Assembly (NCBI GenBank): GCA_965232285.1
Contig: CBDDPL010000004.1
Location: 6,262,001 to 6,326,000 of the forward strand
Source of the DNA: Denitrobaculum sp965232285
GTDB lineage: Bacteria > Pseudomonadota > Alphaproteobacteria > Kiloniellales > Kiloniellaceae
Length of the DNA stretch: 64,000 nt
Direction of reading: 5' to 3'
The position numbers and the translations under genes are program-made. The notes under the pieces were generated by a model. The model did not search any database. It was given only the letters and a program-made list of their open reading frames with translations, and was not told where the DNA came from. This document shows positions 32,859 through 42,378 of this stretch, piece after piece (the first letter of the stretch is position 1; each line of letters starts with the position of its first letter).

Positions 32859-35156
32859 ATGGCCGTCGCAGTCTCTTATCCCGGTGTCTATATTCAAGAG
32901 GTTCCAAGCGGCTCGCGCGCGATCGCCGGCGTGCCGACCTCCATTGCCGCTTTCGTCGGTTATACGGCGCGCGGCGCGGTCAATCAGCCGGAGCAGCTCT
33001 TCAGCTTTGCCGATTTCGAGAGAGCCTTCGGCGGGCTGCATCTGGACAGCCCGCTGGGATACGCGGTCAATCATTTCTTCCTCAACGGCGGCGCGACGGC
33101 CTGGGTCGTGCGGGTCGCCGCCGGCGCGGCCGCGGCGGAGATCGGGATGCAGACGGCAGCGGGCAACCTGACGCTGACGGCGATCGCGGCCAGCGAAGGG
33201 CTTTGGGGCAATGCTCTGATCCTCGGCGTCGACTATGCCACCTCCAATCCCGCCAGTTCGTTCAATCTCACCGTCACCGAACTGGAAGAGCGCAATGGCC
33301 GCTTCGTCGCGGCGCGCAGCGAGACACACCGGAACCTTTCGATGGATCCGCTGTCGGGTAACTACGCCATCTCTGCGGTGAATGCGAACTCTGATCTCAT
33401 TGCCCTGCGCGATGAAAACGCCGCCGGCGCTATCCAGGGCGAGTCGCGCAGCCGGCCCCTGCAGGACGCGGTTGCCGCGGACCTGAACGACGATGTCAGG
33501 CGCCTGTCGATCTCTCTCGACGGCGGGCCTTATTACGAATTCGATCTCTTCGATGTCGGCGGCAGTTTGGCTGATCTCGCGGCCATTGCCCTGCAGATCG
33601 CCACGGTGGTGCCGACACTCGAACCGGGGAGTCCGGCCTTTACGGGCTTTACCTGCGCGGTCGACGGCACGACGAACGAGATCGTCGCCACCTCTGGTAC
33701 CACCTCGCGGCAGTCGGCCGTCAGTTTCCGGCAGGCCTCGATCCGCAGTGCCACCGCCACTCTGCAGTTCGGACTAGCCGCCGGCGGGCGGGAGACGCAG
33801 GGCTCTGCGCCGACACGGCCCGCTGCGACAGGCACCTCCGGGGCGCGTATTCCCGATTTCTCGGCAGTCACCATTGCGGATCCGGAAGACTTCACGGTCG
33901 ACCTGCTGGATAGCGCCGGCGGTAACCTGGGGTCGGAGACTTTCCAGCTTCAAAACACCGGTCTCGCCGATCCCATTGCTGCACCCACTAGCCTTGCCGA
34001 GGCGCGAACGCAGATCGAGACGGCCATGCGAGGACTGTCCCAGGATGCCTTCTCGCAGGCCCGTGTCGAGGTGATCGACGATGCCCTGGTGATCACGCCC
34101 GGCGGCGCCGATCCTTCCGTGCGCTTTGCCTTCAGCGATGGTGGAGCCACCGCACTTGGCCTGGACGGCGGGGGTGAGTTTGAAAACGTCGCCGCCTATC
34201 AGATGGGGGTCGGACCGACCGTCGCCGCGCAGCAGTCCGCGGTCGGCGGTGCCGACGGATCGCCGCCGACGGATCTCGAGATCCAGGGCTCTCGCGCTCA
34301 AAAGACGGGAATCTACGCGCTGGAGGATGTCGATCTCTTCAACATTCTGAACCTGCCGGAGGTCTCCGACACCGGCGTGCTCGCCAATGCCATCGCCTAC
34401 GCCGAGGAACGCCGTTCCATGATCCTGATCGACATGGACGCGAACGTGAACGACTTCGACGAAGCCCGGGCCTGGATTAACGACCCAGCCAATGCCGGTC
34501 TGCGCCATCGCAACGCGGTGACCTACTTCCCCCGGGTTTCCATGCCGGATCCCCTGCAGGGCAATCGCGCGCGGCCCTTCGCCAATTCGGGTCTGATGGC
34601 CGGCCTCTATTCCCGCACCGATGCCGCTCGCGGGGTCTGGAAAGCGCCGGCCGGCATCGAGGCGCGTCTGCGTGGTGTCCAGGCGCTCGATTACGTGCTT
34701 TCCGATCCTGAGAACGGGGTTCTCAATCCTCTGGGGCTGAACTGCCTGCGCACTTTCCCGGTGTTCGGTTCGGTTAGTTGGGGGGCGCGGACCCTGGTGG
34801 GCGCCGATGCCCTGACCAGTGAATGGAAGTACGTGCCGGTCCGGCGGCTTGCTCTCTACATCGAGGAAAGTCTCTACCGCGGGACTCAGTTCGTGGTCTT
34901 CGAACCGAACGACGAACCGCTCTGGGCCCAGATCCGCTTGAGCGTCGGCTCCTTCATGAACAACCTTTTCCGGCAGGGGGCGTTCCAGGGGGCGACACCG
35001 CAGGACGCTTATCTCGTCCGTTGCGATTCCTCGACCACGACGCAGGCGGATATCGACCTCGGCATCGTCAACATCCTGGTGGGCTTTGCGCCGCTGAAGC
35101 CGGCGGAATTCGTCATCATCCAGATCCAGCAACTTGCCGGCCAGAGCCAGGCCTGA
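32859..35156 (+). CDS. Contractile injection system tail sheath protein
   Basis: A 765-aa sheath subunit, the contracting outer cylinder. The N-terminus SYPGVYIQEVPSGSRAIAGV and the C-terminal core (CLRTFPVFGSVSWGARTL, VPVRRLALYIEESL, QFVVFEPNDEPLWAQI, VNILVGFAPLKPAEFVI) are the sheath hallmarks of Afp2-4/PVC/T4 gp18-like proteins. It is much longer than the Afp sheath proteins, because of an about 300-residue middle insertion (roughly residues 130-430), which would decorate the outside of the particle. This is the only sheath gene here, whereas Afp has three. The tube gene starts 19 nt later after a GAAGGAG site. Confidence 0.93.
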   Translation: MAVAVSYPGVYIQEVPSGSRAIAGVPTSIAAFVGYTARGAVNQPEQLFSFADFERAFGGLHLDSPLGYAVNHFFLNGGATAWVVRVAAGAAAAEIGMQTAAGNLTLTAIAASEGLWGNALILGVDYATSNPASSFNLTVTELEERNGRFVAARSETHRNLSMDPLSGNYAISAVNANSDLIALRDENAAGAIQGESRSRPLQDAVAADLNDDVRRLSISLDGGPYYEFDLFDVGGSLADLAAIALQIATVVPTLEPGSPAFTGFTCAVDGTTNEIVATSGTTSRQSAVSFRQASIRSATATLQFGLAAGGRETQGSAPTRPAATGTSGARIPDFSAVTIADPEDFTVDLLDSAGGNLGSETFQLQNTGLADPIAAPTSLAEARTQIETAMRGLSQDAFSQARVEVIDDALVITPGGADPSVRFAFSDGGATALGLDGGGEFENVAAYQMGVGPTVAAQQSAVGGADGSPPTDLEIQGSRAQKTGIYALEDVDLFNILNLPEVSDTGVLANAIAYAEERRSMILIDMDANVNDFDEARAWINDPANAGLRHRNAVTYFPRVSMPDPLQGNRARPFANSGLMAGLYSRTDAARGVWKAPAGIEARLRGVQALDYVLSDPENGVLNPLGLNCLRTFPVFGSVSWGARTLVGADALTSEWKYVPVRRLALYIEESLYRGTQFVVFEPNDEPLWAQIRLSVGSFMNNLFRQGAFQGATPQDAYLVRCDSSTTTQADIDLGIVNILVGFAPLKPAEFVIIQIQQLAGQSQA

Positions 35157-35175
35157 GCGCGAAGGAGTCAGAGAC

Positions 35176-35694
35176 ATGGTTGAGTTCAGCGTCAATCCCC
35201 AGCGCTTCGATCCCTACAAGAACTTCAAGTTCCGGGTCCGCTGGGACAATCGCTATGTGGCCGGCGTCTGCAAGGTCGGCGCCTTGAAACTCAGTACCGA
35301 GGTGGTGGAGCACCGGGTGGGGGGCGACAGCTCCACGAGCCGAAAATCGCCCGGGCGCACGAAGTTCGAAGCCATCACCCTGGAACGTGGGGTGACCCAT
35401 GATCCGGAGTTCGAGAACTGGGCCAAGAAGGTCTGGAACGTCGAGGCCGGTCTTGGCGCCGAAGTCTCCCTGGCGGATTTCCGCAAGGACATCACCATCG
35501 AGATGTACAACGAGGCCGGTCAGCTCGCGATCGCCTACAAAGTGTTCCGCTGCTGGGTCTCCGAGTATCAGGCCCTGCCGGAACTGGATGCCAATGCCAA
35601 CGCGATCGCGATCCAGACCATCAAGCTCGAGAATGAAGGCTGGATCCGCGATGTCGAGGTCACCGAGCCAACCGAACCCTCCTTTGATGCCTAG
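35176..35694 (+). CDS. Contractile injection system inner tube protein
   Basis: A 172-aa tube subunit (gp19/Hcp-like; Afp1/5 equivalent). VEFSVNPQRFDPYKNFKFRV, VGALKLSTEVVEHRVGGD, SRKSPGRTKFEAITLERGVT and the C-terminal AIAIQTIKLENEGWIRD are characteristic of the phage tail tube family in these loci. Stacked hexamers would form the lumen carrying cargo. Start fixed by GAAGGAG 8 nt upstream of the ATG at 35176; a longer frame from 35134 lies partly in the sheath gene. It is the only tube gene, compared with two in Afp. Confidence 0.93.
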   Translation: MVEFSVNPQRFDPYKNFKFRVRWDNRYVAGVCKVGALKLSTEVVEHRVGGDSSTSRKSPGRTKFEAITLERGVTHDPEFENWAKKVWNVEAGLGAEVSLADFRKDITIEMYNEAGQLAIAYKVFRCWVSEYQALPELDANANAIAIQTIKLENEGWIRDVEVTEPTEPSFDA

Positions 35695-35734
35695 CACGGG
35701 GTGACCGGATCGATCCTTTAGACGGTGAGATGAC

Positions 35735-36430
35735 ATGATGTCTGCGCTGACAGCATCGGGACTGGTAACGGCCTGGGAGGCCGGCACCGATCGTGCGCCG
35801 CTCGACCGGGCGCTGGTGCTGCTTTGGAGTGCCGGCGATCGAAGCGATCTTCCCTCCCTGCCGCTGGCCGAGCGCGACCGGCGGCTCCTGCAGTTGCGGA
35901 GCGCAACCTTCGGCCCGGCACTGGGATCGGTTGCGACCTGCCCCGACTGCGGGTCTCGGCTGGAGATGGAGTTCGACGTTCGGGAGCTGGCGGCTTCGCT
36001 GCCGCATCGCGATCGTGAGGCTCTCAGCCTGGGCGGTTCGCACATTGAGCTCCGTCCGCTCAACAGCAGTGATCTCGCCGCGGCCTCCCGGCTTCCGGAA
36101 GACGAAGTGCGTTCCTTCGTCCGCGCGCAGCTCGTCGAGCGGCCGGAGGCTTTAGACGATGAGCTGACAGGCGAACTGGACACTCTCATCGAGGAACGGG
36201 AGGCCAAGGGAGAACTCAACATCACCCTGACCTGCGCGGACTGTGCCGCCACCTGGGTCGAGCAGCTCGACGTCGTCGATCACCTCTGGCGTGAGGTGGA
36301 GTCCGCGGCGCTCAGGATACTGGGTGAGGTGGCCGAGATCGCCGCGGCCTTCAGTTGGTCTGAGGCGGATATCCTTGCCATGACGCCGGCCAGACGTGCC
36401 GCCTATCTGACATTGGCGAGGGGCGGATGA
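35735..36430 (+). CDS. eCIS conserved protein with paired CxxC motifs (baseplate/hub assembly chaperone-like)
   Basis: A 231-aa protein with two CPxCG-type knuckles, Cys69-x2-Cys72 (TCPDCGSR) and Cys167-x2-Cys170 (TCADCAATW), about 95 residues apart. They probably form one four-Cys zinc site. Between them lies an acidic helical part. The position after the tube gene and the size match the T4 gp26/gp51-like baseplate hub assembly chaperones annotated in other eCIS and myophage loci, but my recognition is by context and Cys pattern. The stop overlaps the next start (ATGA). Confidence 0.65.
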   Translation: MMSALTASGLVTAWEAGTDRAPLDRALVLLWSAGDRSDLPSLPLAERDRRLLQLRSATFGPALGSVATCPDCGSRLEMEFDVRELAASLPHRDREALSLGGSHIELRPLNSSDLAAASRLPEDEVRSFVRAQLVERPEALDDELTGELDTLIEEREAKGELNITLTCADCAATWVEQLDVVDHLWREVESAALRILGEVAEIAAAFSWSEADILAMTPARRAAYLTLARGG

Positions 36431-37194
36431 GCGGAGTGCTGACACGCCTGATCGCACGCGGAAAGGGCACGGCCGAACCAGGGCTCAGTCCCCGGATTGC
36501 CTCGCGCTTCGAATCGCCGGTCGAGGAATGGGGCGCCGTGACGGAGGCCTTGACGAAGACCCCTGTCGCTGAGCCGGCAACACGTAACTCGCCGACCATC
36601 GAAGGTTCTGAAAGGCCGGCCTCGACAAGAGAATCGAGTCCGGAGCAACCCAGCGGCTCTATGCCAGAGGCGATACAGCCCTCGGACAGCAGGCAAGGGC
36701 CGGCACCACTGCTCCCGCCACCGCCTGTGCGCGAAGCTGCCCGGACAAAGGCTTCGACGCCCCCTGCTGCCTCAACATCTGATATTCCCTCAGAGTTGGA
36801 GCGGCCTGTGGCGCCACCACTGCTCACCCCAGAAACCGAACCGGAGGTCCGGGTTCACCGGGAGGCAAATGAGTCGGAGAGCGGAGGCTCGACCGGTCTG
36901 ACAGCCGATTCGAGCAGACCGCCAGTGCCGCTTTTGCCGCCCGAGCGGACACCCGCCGCGACGCCGCAGACTTCTTTTCAAGTCAACCCCACCTTCGCTC
37001 CGCAGCCCGGCGCCGTGCCTACAGCGCGGCAAGAAATGACCCAGGCGCCGGAACCGCCGGAAATCGTCATTCATATCGGCCGCATCGATATCCGCAGTGA
37101 CCCAGAGCCTCGGGCGCCTGCGAAGCGTCGGCAAGCCCGGCCGCAGATGACCCCCCTGGGTGATTACCTCAAGAGCCGTGGAGGCACCGGATGA
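36427..37194 (+). CDS. Proline-rich, disordered eCIS protein with conserved C-terminal motif
   Basis: A 255-aa low-complexity protein, rich in Pro, Ser, Glu and Thr from about residue 20 to 200, so probably unstructured. Only the end looks ordered: EIVIHIGRIDIRS followed by a basic stretch and TPLGDYLKSRGGTG. A tail of this kind (hydrophobic beta strand, I-G-R-I-x-I/V-R, then a DYL-type end) recurs, as far as I remember, in proteins at this place in other eCIS operons. It could be a linker tethering a partner to the particle, or possibly a length-setting strand. Function unknown. Overlaps both neighbours by 4 nt. Confidence 0.6.
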   Translation: MSGVLTRLIARGKGTAEPGLSPRIASRFESPVEEWGAVTEALTKTPVAEPATRNSPTIEGSERPASTRESSPEQPSGSMPEAIQPSDSRQGPAPLLPPPPVREAARTKASTPPAASTSDIPSELERPVAPPLLTPETEPEVRVHREANESESGGSTGLTADSSRPPVPLLPPERTPAATPQTSFQVNPTFAPQPGAVPTARQEMTQAPEPPEIVIHIGRIDIRSDPEPRAPAKRRQARPQMTPLGDYLKSRGGTG

Positions 37195-38521
37195 GCAATG
37201 TTCTCGCCATCGCCGCCGTTACGCAGCTCTTGAAGGATCTGTTGAACGACGCCCTGATCAACGGCGATGTCAGTCAGGTGCTGGGGGCGGACTTCTCGGT
37301 CACGGCGCTGCCGCCGGATCGCGTCGTCAGTGAGAACGACGACAGCCAGGCGACACAGCTCAATGTCTTTCTGCATCGAGTGACCCCGAATGAGGCGCTC
37401 CGCAACAGCGACCTGCCGACGCGCGATGGCGAAGGGCGCATTCTCTGCCGGCCGCGGCTGGCGCTTGATCTGCATTACATGCTGACGGCCGTCTCCAGCG
37501 AAGAGCTCCATGCAGAGATTCTGCTGGGCTATGCCATGCAGCTCTTTCATGAGTTGGCGATCCTGCCGCGGGAACGCATTCGTGCGGCCCTGGTCGGGGC
37601 TGTATCCGGCGATCTTCTGCCCGACGATCTCGGCGTGATTCAAGCAGCCGAGATCGCCGACCAGGTCGAGCTGATAAAGATCACGCCGCGAACCCTGTCC
37701 ATGGACGATATGTCCAAGATGTGGACGGCGCTGCAGGCCAGCTACCGCACGACCGTCGCCTACGATGTGTCCCTGGTTCTGATCGAACGCGATCAGCCCA
37801 CCCGTCCCGCGCTGCCCGTGCTCAGCCGCGGCGGCCTGATTGATCCGGTCACGCGGCGCGATCCCGGTGTAACGCTGCGGCCGGATCTGCTCTCAACGGT
37901 CCCGACGCTTCTGGCGGTCGAACCGCTCGACGGTCAGCCGGTCATGCGCCTGGGCGGCCGGGTCGCGATCGACGGCTTTGCCTTTGCGGGCGGAGATGCA
38001 ACGGTCCGCTTCAGCGAGCCGGGAACCGGCTTGGTTCTGGAGCTGGTGCCCCTGGCGCCGGCTGCCTCCAATCGCCTGCTCGTGGATCTGCCCAGCGGTG
38101 CGGCCCTGGCGCCCGCCCATCCGCTTGCCGGTTCGGGCAACGATCCGGGTGCCTGGCGGATCGGCGCTTACTCCGTCGATGTTCGTGTCCTAGACGGCGA
38201 CGGCCGGGAGACCTTCTCCAACGCCCTGCCCATGGCACTGGCGCCCGCCACGGCGTCCTCTGCGGCCCCCGATCCGGGCGGAACGCAGATCACCATGACC
38301 TCGGAACCGCCGATCCGTCCCGGCCAGACCGTAGCCATTCTGGTGGGCCAGGAAACCGCGCAGTTGTCCTCACCGGCCACGCCAGTGGGCCAGGTTCAGG
38401 CGGTCTTTTCCGGCCTGGCGTCGGGCGCCGAATTGCCGGTTCGGCTGCGGGTGGATGGCATCGACAGTCCGGTGATCGACCGGCAGGCCGAGCCGCCGGT
38501 TTTGGAAAGGGTGACGATTCC

Positions 38522-38525
<4 letters not shown>
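37191..38525 (+). CDS. eCIS tail terminator/cap protein, DUF4255 (Afp16/Pvc16-like)
   Basis: A 444-aa protein. Residues 1-200 are a DUF4255 domain (NVLAIAAVTQLLKDLLNDAL, QLNVFLHRVTPNEALRNSDL, RPRLALDLHYMLTAVSSEEL, LLGYAMQLFHEL), the Afp16/Pvc16 family that caps and stops the growing tube and sheath. The remainder (about 230-444) has one or two Ig-like/IPT modules (VMRLGGRVAIDGFAF) absent from minimal Pvc16 and probably exposed at the top of the particle. The four-base overlap with the ATPase gene is typical for this pair. Confidence 0.88.
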
Positions 38526-40452
<1,927 letters not shown>

Positions 40453-40456
<4 letters not shown>

Positions 40457-40704
40457 CGAGGCGCCGGATTACGCTGAAGATTGACCGCGTCACCCTCTCT
40501 TCGGCGCGCTTCTCGCGGCGCGAGCTGACCGAGGCGATCGAACGGGAACTCGGCCAGAGGCTTCATCAATCGCCTGGAGACTTCGAGGGCGCGGGGAGCA
40601 CGAGGATTACGTCTCTGGCGGCCGGACGAATCAAAGGGCGTGCGACTGCGGCGGGCGTGGGGCAGGCCGTCGCGCAGGCAGCACTTGGAGTTATGCGGCG
40701 ATGA
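40453..40704 (+). CDS. Small conserved eCIS protein, 83 aa
   Basis: Basic 83-aa protein (TLKIDRVTLSSARFSRRELTEAI at the N-terminus, then a Gly/Arg/Ala-rich end). A short predicted beta strand plus helix is all that can be seen. It overlaps the ATPase stop by 4 nt and precedes the first DUF4157 gene by 37 nt. Similar short ORFs often sit between the ATPase and cargo genes in eCIS loci. It may help load cargo, but this is a guess from place alone. Confidence 0.6.
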
Positions 40705-40741
40705 TCAGTGGCAGCGCCCGAACCGATGTCGGAGGTGCAAC

Positions 40742-42061
40742 ATGAGCCTGCAGGCGCGCACGTCCATGAGTGAGGCCATTCCGGTGGTGAGCACGAAGAT
40801 TCAGCGCGCCTGTGCCTGCGGTGCGCAGGCTGGCCTTTCGGGCCAGTGCGGCAGTTGCGCAGCCAGGGAGAAGCTGGGGGCTCATCCAAACTTAAGGATC
40901 AGTGCGCCCGATGACCGTCATGAGAAGGAGGCCGACCGCATCGCCGATCAGGTCGTCTCCGAACGACCAGCCTCTCCTGGGTCACCGCTTCCGATCTCTC
41001 CATTGCTCCAGAGGCAAAGCGCGGAGGAAGAGGAGGAAGAGCTGCAAATGAAGCCAGCCGCGGGCAAGCTGTCGAACCCTGCCCAAGCACAGGCGGCGGC
41101 CAATGCCGTCTCCACCGGCGGCCAGCCATTGTCGGCGCCGATGCGCAGTTACTTCGAACCGCGTCTGGGTGCGGATCTTTCTGCCGCGCGTATTCACGAT
41201 GAACCAAAGGCGGCCGCGGCGGCTCGGGCGATCAACGCGCGTGCCTATACGCTGGCGAACCATATTGCCTTTGCTCCCGGGCAGTTGGCGCCCCAGACGC
41301 GCGAAGGCAGGCGTCTCATGGCGCACGAACTGGTTCATACCCTGCAGCAGACTCGTGGTCGCGGGCCAGCCCAAATCTCCCGTGCCCCGGCCGGGCCGGT
41401 CGCCGGCAGAGCGGCTGGAAGAGCTGGCAATCAGGCGGGCGCCGCGGGCGCTCAACTCGCCGCTTCACCGCAGATGAAGCTGTTGATGGCGACGATGGAG
41501 ATGTGTCGACGTCCCGATACCGCGGAGATCCTCAATCGCATCGATGCCGACAATGTCGAGATTCGTTTCTTCCGCAAGGCGACGGATCGCTGGCGGCTCG
41601 CGAACGGCACCATCGAAGAGGTGGATCTCTCTCGTCGCCTGCGCGGCAACACCTTTATCGACCCGCAGACCGGTCACGGCATCATCCGCATCAACGAGCG
41701 ACTCTCGGAACGCGACATGGTGACGACGCTGTTCCATGAGATGCAACACTGGATCCACCGTCAGAGCCCGACTGGACCGCGCGGCCTGGAGAGCGAGATC
41801 CAGGCGCGTATCGCCACGGAGCAGATGGCCATCGACCGGGGCTGGCCGGAGACCGTCAGGGGCTACCGGACCGCCAACGGACAGGTGGACGAAGCTTTCA
41901 TTCGACGGCAGATGCAGGCCTCGCCGCACTACAGCCCGCGGGGCCGCACCCGGATTCCGGGCGGGCGGAGTTACGACGAGGAAACCGTGGTCCCCGGTCC
42001 CTTTGCCTGTCCACCGGTCGGGGATTTTCCGATGCCGCCGAGCGACCGGGCTTACGCGTGA
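40742..42061 (+). CDS. DUF4157 eCIS-associated putative toxin 1 with HExxH C-terminal domain
   Basis: A 439-aa putative cargo effector. Residues 20-40 carry C24-x-C26-x9-C36-x2-C39. Next are a DDRHEKEADRIADQV strand, an acidic EEEEEE patch (LLQRQ before it), and the DUF4157/eCIS-core domain (about 125-210) ending in MAHELVHTLQQ (His195, Glu196, His199). After an Ala/Gly linker comes a separate domain (about 245-439) with a second zincin motif FHEMQHW (His332, Glu333, His336) and nearby glutamates in LESEIQARIATEQM. The most likely role is a metallopeptidase-type toxin delivered by the particle; catalysis is not proven. Start at 40742, where an RBS-like AGGTGC precedes the ATG. Confidence 0.8.
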   Translation: MSLQARTSMSEAIPVVSTKIQRACACGAQAGLSGQCGSCAAREKLGAHPNLRISAPDDRHEKEADRIADQVVSERPASPGSPLPISPLLQRQSAEEEEEELQMKPAAGKLSNPAQAQAAANAVSTGGQPLSAPMRSYFEPRLGADLSAARIHDEPKAAAAARAINARAYTLANHIAFAPGQLAPQTREGRRLMAHELVHTLQQTRGRGPAQISRAPAGPVAGRAAGRAGNQAGAAGAQLAASPQMKLLMATMEMCRRPDTAEILNRIDADNVEIRFFRKATDRWRLANGTIEEVDLSRRLRGNTFIDPQTGHGIIRINERLSERDMVTTLFHEMQHWIHRQSPTGPRGLESEIQARIATEQMAIDRGWPETVRGYRTANGQVDEAFIRRQMQASPHYSPRGRTRIPGGRSYDEETVVPGPFACPPVGDFPMPPSDRAYA

Positions 42062-42099
42062 TTCTGCCGGCTTCTAGCCGGTCCTGAGAAAGAGAGTGC

Positions 42100-42378
42100 A
42101 TGGAACTGACCTTTGAAATCACTGACTACCAGCAGGATGCGCTGTTCGACGATTTTATGGACGGCACGTCGGGCCAATATGATGCTGCGGGAATCAGGAT
42201 CCTCTCCGGTGATCTGACCGGCAGGACCATCTACGTCTATGTTCCCGCCGGATCGCCCGAAGCTGCGCGCTGGCGCGAGATTGGCAAGACCGTCTCGGCA
42301 CGGGTCGATTCAGATGATTTCTTGAAGTCAGACATGATTTTTTCCGGCGCCTTCGTGCTGGCGGAGGAGGCCGGATGA
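42100..42378 (+). CDS. Small acidic protein between two putative toxins, possible chaperone or immunity
   Basis: A 92-aa acidic soluble protein (LTFEITDYQQDALFDDFMDG; GRTIYVYVPAGSPEAARW; VSARVDSDDFLKSDM) with alternating strands and no signal or membrane segment. I recognise no family. It lies between the two DUF4157 genes and overlaps the second by 4 nt. Its size and acidic nature would fit an immunity protein or loading chaperone, but eCIS toxins are usually not known to need immunity proteins, so the role stays open. Confidence 0.62.
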   Translation: MELTFEITDYQQDALFDDFMDGTSGQYDAAGIRILSGDLTGRTIYVYVPAGSPEAARWREIGKTVSARVDSDDFLKSDMIFSGAFVLAEEAG

